Below, one piece after another: positions 1 to 5,573 of a stretch of DNA of 5,573 nt. The notes beneath the pieces are model-generated. The model was not told the DNA's origin, searched no databases, and saw only the letters and a list, made by a program, of their open reading frames with translations. Position 1 is the stretch's first letter; each line of letters begins with the position of its first letter. The translations under genes and the position numbers were made by a program. The DNA is from SYIM01 sp039800205 (GTDB lineage: Bacteria > Pseudomonadota > Gammaproteobacteria > Burkholderiales > Burkholderiaceae_E), in NCBI GenBank assembly GCA_039800205.1, contig JBDLRB010000037.1:1-5573 (forward strand). Direction: 5' to 3'.

Positions 1-3000
1 GCAGTGCATGGAAGCGCATACGACGATTTCATCCGTGGCAACGCTGACAACAATGCGTTCTCCAGTTTGTACGGCAACGACACGCTGATCGGTGGCGGCG
101 GCAATGACCGGTTCCAGATCCAAACCCGGCTGCTTGAACTCATCAAGGACACCGCCGGGCTTCAGGATCTGATCGGTGGGATTGACCACTTGTACCGCTT
201 GAATTTGGTGTCACCTGAGGCCAAATCCATTCTCGATTTTCGGCTGGGCGACTCCATTTCGTTTGCCGATCCGGTGCGGCGTGTTGGCCCGCTGGAGACT
301 GCCGCGCCTCAGGTGGGCGATCTTCGGGTCGTACCGATTCCGGGCGGCGCAGCGCTCCAGATCACCCGGTCCTTGACGCCCGATACCGATCTGACCATCA
401 GCCTTCCCGGGGTACATCCCAACGCCGTAGTGTTGAGCCAGGATGGATATTCGGTGACGCTCGCAGCCGCGCCTGCGGGGAGCAAGGTTGATCTGAACGG
501 ATCTGAACGCCCGGTACCTCTGGGGTTCCACATCTACGGCCCGCATCAGTTCTGGAGCAACGAGAATCAGCCTGCGCAATTGCAGCCCGCGGGACAAAAC
601 CCTTTCGGTTCGGCGGAGCTCGCACTGGCAGGAGGGATCCGCAGCGTTCTGATTTCGGTCGACCAGCCAGGCAGCGAGTTCTCGGGTGTGCCGCTGCTAT
701 GGCGGGTGGGATATGACGGCACCACCCCGAACGGTCAGCCTTACACCGCGCCACGCATGTCCTTCAGCGGAACCGCAACACAACGCGACGTTGTGTTCGG
801 ATGGGATGGTACTCAAACCACGCTGTCGTTCCAGACGGTTGCCAGACAGACCGCAGAGGGGACGCATTACGATTTGAAGATCAACGCGCCCTCGGTGATG
901 CCTGCCGAGGCCATGCAGTCATTGTTGCGATCGCTCGCCATCGAATATCAGGCGAACAAGCCGTTTGTCGATCATCGAATCCAGGCGAACCTCATCGTCC
1001 AAATTTCTGGAGACGGACAGAGTTTCATTTCTGCGGGCCCAACCGAAGCAGGCGTTGTACAACTGGAACTTGATCACCTACCACCGCAGCCTCGCCATGC
1101 TTTCCACGCCGGCTCGGTTGTGTTTCTGACGTTCCACAGTGGTGATCTCGCCTTCACCGAGATGGTCGATGGGGATCGTGGTTACGCGCATCCGCCCGCG
1201 TCGCTTTTCTCCGTGGACGTAAAGGTCAATGGCGTAGCAGACCACAGCTTCACTGTTGAGCAGGTCGCGATGAGCCAGTATCTGGTGCTGGAGCTGAATA
1301 AGCCGGTACCCGATGGCGGCACGGTGACCGTGAGCTATCGCGACCCGATCGGCAATCAGGTCAGTGGCGTGCTCCAAAACTGGTACGGCACAGACACTCG
1401 CAGCGGCAGTTGGCCGGCCTCGACCGCGATTGACCTGATCATGCGCAACGAGGCCCTGCCCGGCGCAACACTGGGCTTTGCCAATGATGACAGCTGGCCT
1501 TTCGGGATGTACTCGATTGATGCGGAAGGCGCTGGCGTTCAGCTGGATTCGCCGTTCGAAGTGGTTTCGGTCGATCGTGACAAGGGCCAATTTACGGTCG
1601 AATTCCATCCTTCGGTGCTCTATCCGAATCCGTCATACAACACGACTGCTGCCGCGGGTACCTTCAGCACCTACCGCTTCACCGCAGAAAGCCCTCGCGT
1701 GGTTCTGCAGGCAACCGCCGATCAGCGGGTCCCCAATCCCGGTGAATCATTGAGCCTGCGGGACTTGTTTCGACTGCCCGCTGAACCCCTGGTGGTGGAG
1801 GCGGTTCAGTCGATTTGGGCAGCGCAATCCCCAGATCCATCGACGGACGCTGTCACGCGGATTGATCTTTCGCGAATCTCCTTCGTTGGCACAACGCTGA
1901 TGCCGCTATCGGCTGCGTTCGTGTCGACCGATTCGCCGTCGCGCGATATCGTGATCGGCAGCAACGGGCGCGATACGCTCCAGGGGGGATGGGGTGCCGA
2001 TTCCATTCGGGGCCTTGGAGGCGATGACCAGATCGACGGCGGCCCCGATCACGACAGCCTCGGTGGCGGCCCGGGGAACGATACGATCGTTGGCGGATCG
2101 GGCGACGACCACTTTGTCTATAACGTGACGATCACCAACGGGCAGGATGAGATCGTTGACTTCGGCAAGGGGGCAGACCAGTTGCGAGTCTTGGGTACTG
2201 GCGGCGTCGCGCCTGTCGGTACGCTGAGCGTAGGAGGAGATGCCTCTGCGCTGTTGGCGCGGCAGGCAACCCTGTCGTACATGCCCAGTGGTGATGCGCT
2301 GTTTTATCTGGGCATCGACGCAACGCCCGGTGCTGACCTCAGCGTTCTTCTTAAGGGTGTTGGTGCATCGAGCGGTACGTTCAGCGTCCAGTCTGATGGC
2401 GAGATCTCTTGGGTCACGCTGCAGCCGTCTCAGGCAAGCAAACAGGTTCCGTATGCGCTTCATGCGGGCCATGCGGGCGACGTAGTCGCTCTGTCGTTCG
2501 GTCAGGATGGCCGTGTGTATGCGCCGATCATCACTCCGCTCAGGGATGGCGCGCCGGATGCCGCACACCCGCCTGCCTCGCTGTTTGAAGTACGCGTTGT
2601 TATCGATGGATGGATAGATACCGGTTACTCGGTGGTGGGCGCGAAGCTGGATCGGTTCGCCTACCTCACGCTCAACAAGCCGATTCCGACGGGTGCTCAG
2701 GTTTGGGTGCGCTACACCGATCCGCCTGGCGACCAGGCGACCGCAGTGGTTCAGACCCAGGGTGCCGGTATCGATGCGGCGTCGAGTGGCTGGATCGCCT
2801 CAATTGAGGTGAACAGCACTTGGTCATTCACAGCGCTGCCTGGCGCCGTGCTCGGGGTGTCAAATCAGCGTGAGTGGCCGGTTGGAACTTACGTGGCCGA
2901 TTTGGACGGCACGGGGCTTCAGCCCGAGTCTCGCATGCAGGTGATTGCCGTCAATCCAGCGGATCGGAGCTATTCGGTTCAGTCCGTGCCGGAGGTGTTT

Positions 3001-5573
3001 TTCAGCAATCCCTCTTTCAACGCGGCAGCACCAGCGGGCAGCTTTACGAGCTATCCGTTTACCAATGAATCGATTCGGCTCGATCTGGTCGCTCGTCCAG
3101 GCCAGCCCTTGCCGCAGCTCAACGGCATCGTGCTGTTTGGCGATCTGCTGGAGAGTGCGAATGAACCCTTTGTCACCGCTGCGCGCAGCTCGGTGGTGGC
3201 TGCACCCAGTCAGTCGCCGTCGGCGAATCAGGTGGCATGGTTTGATTTGGTTGACTACGACATTGAATCGTCGCAGCCGCTGCCCTGGGCGTTCGCCCTT
3301 CAGGTTCTGCCGTTCGGGCGCGAGCGGTTGGTCGGGGGCGCCTCAGCCGATACGCTGGAGGGTGTCTGGGGAATGGATGTCCTGGATGGCCTGGCGGGCA
3401 ACGACAAGCTTCTGGGCGGCGAGGGCGACGATCAGCTGATCGGTGGCCCTGGTAACGATACGCTGGATGGCGGCGCCGGAAACTGGAACCAGGCGGCCTA
3501 CGCGTTCCCGAACGCCTCATCGGGGGTCAGCTTTACCATTTCTGTGCCGTTCTCCGCTGCTACAGGGCGTTATGCGGGATTGCAGCCCGATGGTCTCGGC
3601 GGTACCGACACCTTGATCAATATTTCGAGCACCAACATTTTTGGAACGCCGTTCAACGACTCGTTGACCGGTGGCGCAGGCGTCGATGTCCTGACAGGAG
3701 GGCTTGGAAGCGACACGCTTGATGGCGGTTCAGGATCGGCGGCGGTGTTCTACCTGTTTGCAAGCGGTGCCGTTACCGTTGATTTGGGTGCAGGAACTTC
3801 ATCTGGTGCGGACGGTGCCGATACGCTGCGCAATGTTCATGGCGTGATCGGGAGCGCGTATGGGGACACCCTGCGTGGCAACGATTTCGTGCGTAGCAAC
3901 GGTGTCAGCAATTTCTTCCGACCAGGTCCTGGCAACGACACCATGGAGGGGCGTGGCGGCGAGGACATTTATCGATTTGAAACCCGGCCGTACAACCTGG
4001 AGCGCGACTTCGGCTGGGCAATCGATCGACTGCAGGCCAATCATCTTCGCTCCATCAACCTTTCGATTTCAGAAACCGACACCATTCTCGATTTCAGCGC
4101 GCAGGACCTCATCGAGTTTGAAGATTCGGTCACTCGGGTCTCATCGTCCACAGCACCTTCAGCACTGAAGTCAGGCGAGTTGCTGATCGCCCCCGTCAAT
4201 GGCGGCACTGCGTTGTACATCGGTCGCGATCAGACCGTTGGGGTTGACCTCACAGTACTGTTGCCCGGTATTCAGCCGGCGTCGCTCACGCTGCAAAGCG
4301 ACGGCATGAAGCTGAAGATCGGCAGTTCAGTCGACACAACGCCGCCGCAGATTGCGTTGAGCGCGAATCGCCTTGAGCTCAAAGCTGACGAGACCGCCCA
4401 GATTCAGTTCACCTTGAGCGAGCCGGTCAACGATTTCACGCTGTCTGATGTTGCCGTAAGCGGAGGATCGCTCACAGGTCTGAGTGGTAGTGGCGCGAGC
4501 TACACCGCAACGTTCACTCCCGCGCCGAATTCGGATGCAACGGTTGCAATGCTGAGTGTGGCAGATGGGTTTGTGTCGGACGCTGCCGGCCTTTTCAACC
4601 AGGACGGTGGCAGCGCCACCAACGCGCTCCTGATCAATATCGATACACAGACGCCGCGACTGACAGCTGTTTCGCCCGCTGATCAGGCGAGCAACGTTCC
4701 GATCAATTCCAACCTGGTATTCACCTTCAGCGAAGCAGTTCAGCGGTCGAATGGGTCCATTACGCTGACGCATGCCAGTGACCCGTCGGCAAACCGCAGC
4801 TTCAGCGTCACTGACACCTCACAAGTCTCGATTGATCGTAATACGCTGATTATCAACCCTGTCGAGCTCTTGAAGCCCAATGCGCATTACGCGATCACGA
4901 TGTCGCCGGGCGCCTTATCCGATCTGGCGGGCAATCCGTTGTCGGGGCTGCGCGCGGCCGATGGATACGACTTTCATACGGCCTCGGCTTCGTCGATGGG
5001 AGCGCTTGAGGGGATTGCCTACCATTGGCGCTCGCATGAGTTGCTTGAGTCGGTCAATGTCATGGTTGCAGAAGAAGTGGCGCCCCTGGGCTCGAACTTG
5101 GTCGCGCCGATCCGGTTTGTGCCGATCCGATGGGACGCTGCAGGCCAGGCCACGATGGAAGTCTGGTCACATCCAACGCTCGCCTCGGAGAGCTTCGACC
5201 TGCAGATTCGTATCGAAGGCGCCAACTCCATCGACTTCACTCCGGGGCAAGCGCTGTCTGGGTGGGTTGTTGAATCCAATTCGGTCGGCGGTCGACTCGA
5301 TGCCGGCGGATTTGCGATATCGGCGTCCCAGGGACTGACGACCGATCCCACTCCGATCGGTACGCTCACCTTCGAGACCACCGCGATCGATCGGACGACA
5401 CTGCATCTCGACTATGGCGCAGCCGGTGCGCTGGTCGGCACCGCATTCAGCCAGACCCTGGCACGGGCTGATACCGACCCCAACGGCGAATTCATTATTG
5501 GCGATCTCGATTTGGGGCTCTACCAACTGAGCGCCACACGAGCCCCGCTCACAGTCGCCAGTTCGATCACCTC
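1..5573 (+). CDS. Giant modular RTX calcium-binding surface/secreted protein, partial at both ends
   Basis: Frame 1 is open across the whole window, giving 1857 codons plus a final partial codon (TC, serine whatever follows). Neither start nor stop is present, so the true length is unknown but exceeds 1857 residues. Several blocks of the glycine/aspartate nonapeptide GGxGxDxLx, which binds calcium as a parallel beta roll in RTX proteins, alternate with beta-sandwich-like modules; two bacterial Ig-like domains and an 'AYHWRSHELL' module follow. I saw no cysteine and only about 19 lysines, as expected for an acidic protein exported unfolded by a type I (ABC/MFP/OMP) system and folding on calcium outside the cell. 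The secretion signal, normally C-terminal, is not in view. The likely role is adhesion or surface/matrix structure; no enzyme active site is visible. RTX family membership is strong; exact function is inferred. Partner secretion genes would lie outside the window. Confidence 0.95.
22..120 (+). repeat. RTX nonapeptide block 1 (end of a larger block)
   Basis: Residues 8-40 carry a degenerate half ('DDFIRGNADNN') followed by the clearer pair 'YGNDTLIGGGGNDRF' (residues 24-38), with aspartates in the calcium-binding positions. The stretch resembles residues 1282-1328 later in the same protein (shared GSAY-D---RGN, GNDT, and -TR after the block), so the window seems to open at the end of an RTX block whose first repeats lie upstream. 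Confidence 0.85.
229..462 (+). other. Post-RTX 'ILDF' module, copy 1
   Basis: Residues 77-154 begin with 'ILDFRLGDSISFADPVRRV' and end in an 'LPG...LSQDG' strand pair. Of 78 residues, about 31 match copy 3 (residues 1362-1440), with one gap. The ILDF-x3-D-x-I-x-F pattern is what commonly caps RTX beta rolls (as in M10 protease and hemolysin-type C-terminal regions), so this is read as the cap of RTX block 1 plus a following beta domain. No specific named domain is claimed for the second half. Confidence 0.7.
490..1095 (+). other. Beta-rich region with cadherin-like strand motif, present only in the first unit
   Basis: Residues 164-365 separate ILDF copy 1 from the first SWM-like module. Near residues 305-327 the pattern 'MQSLLRSLAIEYQANKP' followed by a D-x-R resembles the 'LLRSI-Y-N-S--P--G-R' strand motif seen in cadherin-like repeats of large bacterial adhesins. 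The rest is alternating polar/hydrophobic, consistent with beta structure. The corresponding position in the second unit (residues 805-823) has fewer than 20 residues, so this looks like an insertion in the first unit or a loss from the second. The domain name is tentative. Confidence 0.45.
1105..1419 (+). other. SWM-repeat-like beta module, copy 1
   Basis: Residues 369-473 contain 'HAGSVVFLTF', 'AHPPASLF' (396-403) and 'LNKPVPDGGTVTVSYRDP' followed by a G-N and later 'YGTDTRSGS'. This order (L-L-K/D-PV--G-TVTVSY-DP-GN, then an N/D-rich end) resembles the SWM_repeat family named from the SwmB motility protein of marine Synechococcus and found widely in giant surface proteins. The match is from motif recall, not a profile search. 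It pairs with residues 824-937 at an offset of 455-460. Confidence 0.55.
1432..1740 (+). other. Unrecognised beta module, copy 1
   Basis: Residues 478-580 carry 'ALPGATLGFAND', a W-P-x-G-x-Y step, 'EGAGVQ', and 'NPSYNTTAAAGTFSTYRF'. I do not recognise this as a named family. Its reality as a unit is supported by a second copy: residues 485-574 align to 945-1034 without gaps at 38/90 identities. Conserved glycine, proline, tryptophan and tyrosine positions suggest a folded beta domain rather than a disordered linker. Confidence 0.6.
1741..1941 (+). other. Pre-RTX linker, copy 1
   Basis: Residues 581-647 run from 'SLRDLFRL' through a Ser/Pro/Ala-rich middle to the first nonapeptide of RTX block 2. 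The second unit has a matching stretch at residues 1041-1110 in the same position and of nearly the same length, with weak similarity (a D-L-F/L step, a P-hydrophobic-V pair, an A--S-SP-- middle). It probably packs as an N-terminal cap on the RTX roll. Confidence 0.4.
1942..2121 (+). repeat. RTX nonapeptide block 2
   Basis: Residues 652-705 form six contiguous in-phase nonapeptides: IGSNGRDTL, QGGWGADSI, RGLGGDDQI, DGGPDHDSL, GGGPGNDTI and VGGSGDDHF. The aspartate in the sixth position of the GGxGxDxLx motif (seventh in this phase) is kept in all six, while the fourth repeat has D-H in place of the usual G-x before it. It ends in 'FVYN', typical of a terminal RTX strand, and passes into ILDF-type module copy 2. 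Six repeats are enough for a short calcium-bound beta roll. Confidence 0.95.
2152..2412 (+). other. Post-RTX 'I(L/V)DF' module, copy 2 (divergent)
   Basis: Residues 718-804 start with 'IVDFGKGADQLRV' and contain 'ALFYLGIDATPGADLSVLLKG' in two adjoining pieces, then 'VQSDG'. The order ILDF, G-ALxxI/LG-D-T, DL-V-L-G, SDG matches copies 1 and 3, with copy 3 the closer ('ALYIGRDQTVGVDLTVLLPG', 'LQSDG'). It directly follows RTX block 2 after a short spacer, supporting a role as cap of that block. Confidence 0.65.
2470..2811 (+). other. SWM-repeat-like beta module, copy 2
   Basis: Residues 824-937 repeat the layout of residues 369-473: 'HAGDVVALSF', 'AHPPASLF' (855-862, identical to 396-403), then 'LTLNKPIPTGAQVWVRYTDP' and a G-D-Q, then 'GAGIDAASSGW'. 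The last piece is close to the end of typical SWM repeats (D/N-A-A-S). Six of the eight codons of the identical octapeptide differ between copies, all synonymously, so the copies are old. The family name is tentative. Confidence 0.55.
2812..3120 (+). other. Unrecognised beta module, copy 2
   Basis: Residues 938-1040 contain 'ALPGAVLGVSN', W-P-V-G-T-Y, 'DGTGLQ' and 'NPSFNAAAPAGSFTSYPF'. It aligns gap-free with residues 485-574 at an offset of exactly 460 (42% identity over 90 residues). No known family is recognised; its position between the SWM-like module and the pre-RTX linker is the same in both units. Confidence 0.6.
3121..3330 (+). other. Pre-RTX linker, copy 2
   Basis: Residues 1041-1110 run from 'LFGDLLES' through a Ser/Ala/Pro-rich stretch and 'WFDLVDYDIES' to the first nonapeptide of RTX block 3. 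It is the positional counterpart of residues 581-647, with only weak sequence similarity. The acidic 'DLVDYDIES' piece resembles strands that precede RTX rolls in other proteins, but no function can be read from it alone. Confidence 0.4.
3331..3483 (+). repeat. RTX nonapeptide block 3
   Basis: Residues 1111-1161 hold five in-phase nonapeptides, VGGASADTL, EGVWGMDVL, DGLAGNDKL, LGGEGDDQL and IGGPGNDTL, plus a sixth partial one, DGGAGN. The second repeat has tryptophan in the same place as the second repeat of block 2 (QGGWGADSI), a sign that the two blocks descend from one ancestor. The block then passes into a non-RTX beta spacer. Confidence 0.95.
3484..3639 (+). other. Beta spacer between RTX blocks 3 and 4
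   Basis: Residues 1162-1213 start 'WNQAAYAF' and end 'GLGGTDTLINISSTNI'. This 'N-W/D--A-Y' start and 'GGTDTL-NI' end is the familiar insert found between RTX blocks in large hemolysin-type proteins, where a pair of strands interrupts the roll. It has no counterpart after RTX block 2. Confidence 0.6.
3640..3738 (+). repeat. RTX nonapeptide block 4
   Basis: Residues 1214-1246 contain FGTPFNDSL, TGGAGVDVL, TGGLGSDTL and a partial DGGSGS. The first is a degenerate entry repeat ('G-xx-ND-L'), the next two are canonical. It ends where 'AAVFYLFASGAVTVDLG' begins, the usual strand pair leading into the next degenerate RTX stretch. Confidence 0.88.
3820..3978 (+). repeat. RTX block 5, degenerate
   Basis: Residues 1274-1326 read 'DTLRNVHGVIGSAYGDTLRG', then an N-rich loop, then 'GPGNDTMEGRGGEDIYRF'. 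Only parts fit the nonapeptide; the loop at about 1295-1305 interrupts it. The stretch closely parallels the first 43 residues of the window, and in both cases an ILDF module follows after about 33 further residues. Confidence 0.8.
4084..4320 (+). other. Post-RTX 'ILDF' module, copy 3
   Basis: Residues 1362-1440 begin 'ILDFSAQDLIEFEDSVTRV' and contain 'GGTALYIGRDQT', 'DLTVLLPGIQP' and 'LQSDG'. About 31 of 78 aligned residues match copy 1 (residues 77-154). Unlike the first two copies, it is not followed by an SWM-like module but by Ig-like domains, so it closes the RTX part of the protein seen here. Confidence 0.72.
4333..4656 (+). other. Bacterial Ig-like domain, Big_12 style
   Basis: Residues 1445-1552 start 'DTTPPQIALSANRLELKADE' and include 'TLSEPVNDFTLSDVAVSGG', 'LTGLSGSGASYTATFTP' and 'DAAGLFNQDG', ending at 'DTQTP', the start of the next domain. 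This order (DTTPP, ETA-I-F--SE-V--F---DV-V--G-L, G-Y-A--TP, D-AGN) is typical of the Big_12 type of Ig-like domain in secreted and surface proteins. The role is as a rigid spacer or adhesive domain. Confidence 0.8.
4657..4986 (+). other. Bacterial Ig-like domain, Big_5/SbsA style
   Basis: Residues 1553-1662 contain 'SPADQASNVPINSNLVFTFS' then E-A-V, 'ITLTHASDPSANRSFSVTD', 'VSIDRNTLIINP', 'LKPNAHYAITMSPGALSDLA' then G-N, and end 'DFHTA'. This is the standard Big_5 layout (SP-dG---V-----i---FsE-v, L-----Y-v-i--ga--D-aGN, -F-T). It begins immediately after the preceding Ig-like domain with no linker. Confidence 0.85.
5011..5573 (+). other. 'AYHWRSHELL' module: cohesin-like plus carboxypeptidase-regulatory-like parts, cut by window end
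   Basis: Residues 1671-1857 begin 'GIAYHWRSHELLESVNV', resembling the 'G-AYHWKSH-LL--V' module I recall near the C-terminus of large proteobacterial surface proteins. The middle (about 1715-1815: 'IRIEGANSIDFTPG', 'LSGWVVESNSVGGRLDAGGF', 'IGTLTFET') has a cohesin-like pattern. Residues 1822-1846 ('RADTDPNGEFIIGDLDLGLY' then Q-L-S-A-T-R) fit the carboxypeptidase-regulatory-like strand pattern '-tD--G-f-i--L--G-Y-l-a'. The last residues, 'SSIT' plus serine, could be the start of an 'ITSADALAAL' type dockerin-like helix. Family names are from recall. Confidence 0.55.

Noticed and set aside
1078..1608. Minus-strand open frame of 176 codons
   Set aside because: It overlaps the SWM-like and unrecognised modules, which are supported by a second copy elsewhere in the + strand frame. 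No independent evidence of coding.
1906..2568. Minus-strand open frame of 220 codons
   Set aside because: It lies wholly opposite the RTX block 2 coding region. Its translation is rich in arginine and shows no domain, and frame 1 on the + strand has clear motifs throughout. It is a shadow of biased codon use.
2945..3439. Plus-strand open frame of 164 codons in another frame
   Set aside because: The translation is arginine, serine and tryptophan-rich without motifs, and it runs through RTX block 3, which is real in frame 1.
1942..3978. CRISPR or DNA-level tandem repeat array
   Set aside because: The periodicity is in the protein (nine residues) with variable codons. There are no identical DNA repeats with unique spacers.
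4333..4986. Frameshift or gene fusion point between RTX and Ig-like parts
   Set aside because: Frame 1 passes from ILDF copy 3 into 'DTTPP' without a break, and RTX blocks next to bacterial Ig-like domains are common in large surface proteins.
5035..5049. 'HELLE' as a possible HExxH metalloprotease site
   Set aside because: Residues 1679-1683 read H-E-L-L-E; the second histidine is missing, and the motif belongs to the AYHWRSHELL module. There is no sign of an M10 protease domain despite the RTX blocks.
1..5573. RNA genes, promoters, terminators, insertion sequence ends
   Set aside because: The whole window is coding in one frame. No tRNA-like or rRNA-like stretch, convincing terminator hairpin with T-run, or paired inverted ends were seen.

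Overview
The window is one uninterrupted protein-coding stretch on the + strand. Frame 1 reads from base 1 to base 5573 with no stop codon (1857 codons plus two bases), so both the start and the stop of the gene lie outside. The product is a very large, secreted, modular RTX-type (calcium-binding nonapeptide) protein of the kind usually exported by type I secretion, most likely an adhesin or other cell-surface or extracellular matrix protein. No other gene, RNA gene, mobile element, promoter or terminator could be supported. Base composition is moderately GC-rich (about 60% by eye). The combination of RTX blocks, bacterial Ig-like domains and an 'AYHWRSHELL' module suggests a Gram-negative proteobacterium, perhaps a betaproteobacterium such as Burkholderiales; this is an inference from domain style, not a demonstrated assignment.

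Layout by residue of the partial protein (residue = (nt-1)/3+1): 1-40, end of an RTX block; 77-154, first 'ILDF' post-RTX module; about 164-365, a region with a cadherin-like strand motif; 369-473, first SWM-like beta module; 478-580, an unrecognised beta module; 581-647, pre-RTX linker; 648-707, RTX block of six in-phase nonapeptides; 718-804, second ILDF-type module; 824-937, second SWM-like module; 938-1040, second copy of the unrecognised module; 1041-1110, second linker; 1111-1161, RTX block; 1162-1213, beta spacer; 1214-1246, RTX block; 1274-1326, degenerate RTX block; 1362-1440, third ILDF module; 1445-1552, Ig-like domain (Big_12 style); 1553-1662, Ig-like domain (Big_5/SbsA style); 1671-1857, 'AYHWRSHELL' module with cohesin-like and carboxypeptidase-regulatory-like parts, cut by the window end.

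The main structural point is an internal duplication. The unit SWM-like module, unrecognised module, linker, RTX block occurs twice at a nearly constant offset of 459-460 residues. One 90-residue stretch (485-574 against 945-1034) aligns without gaps at 38 identities (42%). The ILDF module occurs three times, and the first 43 residues of the window match residues 1282-1328, so the window opens inside a further copy of the RTX-ILDF unit. The copies are alike as protein but differ at synonymous sites, so the duplications are old and selection appears to act on the protein. The 1857 residues contain no cysteine and very little lysine, as is common in type I-secreted RTX proteins.
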